Assembly (NCBI GenBank): GCA_905250125.1
Contig: CAJNOL010000120.1
Coordinates: forward strand, 1-64,000
Direction: 5' to 3'
DNA from: Rotaria sordida
Lineage: Eukaryota > Rotifera > Eurotatoria > Philodinida > Philodinidae
Length of the DNA stretch: 64,000 nt
Shown here: one piece after another, positions 63,123-64,000 of the stretch
Layout of the letters: the number at the start of each line of letters is the position of its first letter
How positions within the stretch are numbered: the first letter of the stretch is position 1
The notes under the pieces: model-generated
Told to the model about the DNA's origin: nothing
The model's database searches: none
Seen by the model: only the letters and a program-made list of their open reading frames with translations
Made by a program: the position numbers and the translations under genes

Positions 63123-64000
63123 CTATATGTAATTATCAATTCTTAGATTAGTTTTGGGTACGGCAGAATAAATGGCAGTTCCACTGTTTTAATCATGAGT
63201 TGTTCAATTTTCATTCTATCGAACTATTCTTTTCGTTTCAAAGATTTCCAGTTCGATTCTCTAAAAGCTGATATATTTTATTTAACAAATATAATCTTTT
63301 TCATTTTCTAACAATCGATGGAAGTATTTAAAACAGCGATGAGAACTTTTTCGCATCGTCTTTCAACTGTCTAACCAAACGTTAAAACAAAATTCAAGCT
63401 AGTTAGACTGTTGAAGGATGGTGCGAGAAAATTCACATCACTAACTTCAATATTTTCATCAATTGTTAGACAATGGATGAAATTATATTTGTCAAATGAA
63501 AGACCATTGTAAGGTTTTGACTGCAGAATGGGATATATGTAGGCTTCTAGAATAAGACTTCTCCTATCACATGGTGTATGTGTGCATGTAGTTCAAACCG
63601 CTCGAAAAGTGGGCGATTAACCATGTTTCTCTTGCTTAATATTTTTTGTATCACAGCGCATCCATATTTTTAACTCTTATAAATTTGTTAGATTTTAGTC
63701 GAAATCGCTGCCTCCCTCTATTTCCCTAATCGAACATCTTGCAAGCAAGATCTTGTTCAAGATACAAGATATAGAAATGTTAACAGATCTTGAAAATTTA
63801 GGTACAAGATAATCACACTTTCTTATACCAAGATCTGCGATTAGATCTTGAGTACAGATGAATTGATAAGTTTAAGACGTCAAAATGTAACATTTTTTGC
63901 TCAAGACCTTGACTTAATGATAGTTACTAAATATTATTTTGTCATCGCTGTAAATTAGATTGTGGCGTATTCTTCAAGAAAAAATTATCTCCATCCATGG
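63123..64000. other. Probable large intron or upstream region of the phosphatase gene
   Basis: No exon could be supported. A small foldback lies at about 63,335-63,450: 'tctttcaactgtctaac' and 'gttagactgttgaagga' are near-complements, with 'cgatgagaactttttcgcat' loosely paired to sequence on the other side. Confidence 0.45.
63715..63865 (-). repeat. Dispersed repeat rich in AAGATCTTG motifs, inverted copy
   Basis: Reverse-complemented, it follows the 8340-8500 copy word by word ('cagatcttg', 'gtgtgatt', 'cttgta.ctaaattttca', 'caagatcttgctt'). Its edge 'gaacatcttgcaagcaag' also matches 7470-7486. Confidence 0.6.

Overview
The window is a strongly AT-rich animal nuclear region. Its compact genes are split by many 45-65 bp GT-AG introns and separated by TE-rich spacers. 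Short introns, a fragment of a plant/bacterial-type GH19 chitinase, a hevein-like chitin-binding protein, an intron-containing H1 gene and a short TGTGGG/TGTGAG array together suggest a bdelloid rotifer (Rotaria- or Adineta-like). This is inference from gene content; no marker gene proves it.

Layout. 1-12 kb: a solitary Gag-like CCHC protein gene (-), a hevein-like secreted protein gene (-), a broken GH19 chitinase fragment (-) and an 899-bp palindromic foldback element. 13-17.6 kb: a Tctex1-type dynein light chain gene (+), convergent with a complete six-exon acetylcholinesterase gene (-) that has a C-terminal tetramerisation-like tail. 20.8-25.5 kb: a DEK_C/SWIB chromatin protein (+) and a ZIP7-like zinc transporter (+). 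26-36.5 kb: mariner and LINE relics, a Golgi-type sulfotransferase (+), a long gene-poor stretch and histone H1 (+). 38-42 kb: a DOT1-family methyltransferase (-) in eleven coding exons with a degenerate SAM motif and a 2.1-kb TE-bearing intron. 43.5-45.3 kb: a 1.78-kb perfect-style palindrome. 46.7-51.1 kb: an espin/forked-like ankyrin protein (+). 54.3-55.1 kb: an endonuclease/exonuclease/phosphatase family enzyme (+). 55.3-59.9 kb: nested transposable elements. 61.5-63.1 kb: the 3' part of a protein tyrosine phosphatase gene (-).

The most unusual object lies at 56,098-59,896. Two nearly identical 399-bp MITE-like units sit in inverted orientation at the ends of a 3.0-kb interior, and a 9-bp direct repeat flanks only the whole structure. 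It looks like a eukaryotic composite transposon. Its cargo holds a small two-exon gene with a duplicated peptide, a telomere-like array and a TIR element with GTAC-rich ends.

The host genes are ordinary metazoan cell-biology genes (cholinergic signalling, chromatin, zinc homeostasis, cytoskeleton, signalling) with no sign of operon-like or pathway grouping. Several introns are enlarged, and those of the acetylcholinesterase and DOT1 genes carry foldback or MITE insertions. All exon boundaries are my own reading of splice signals and reading frame, without transcript support.
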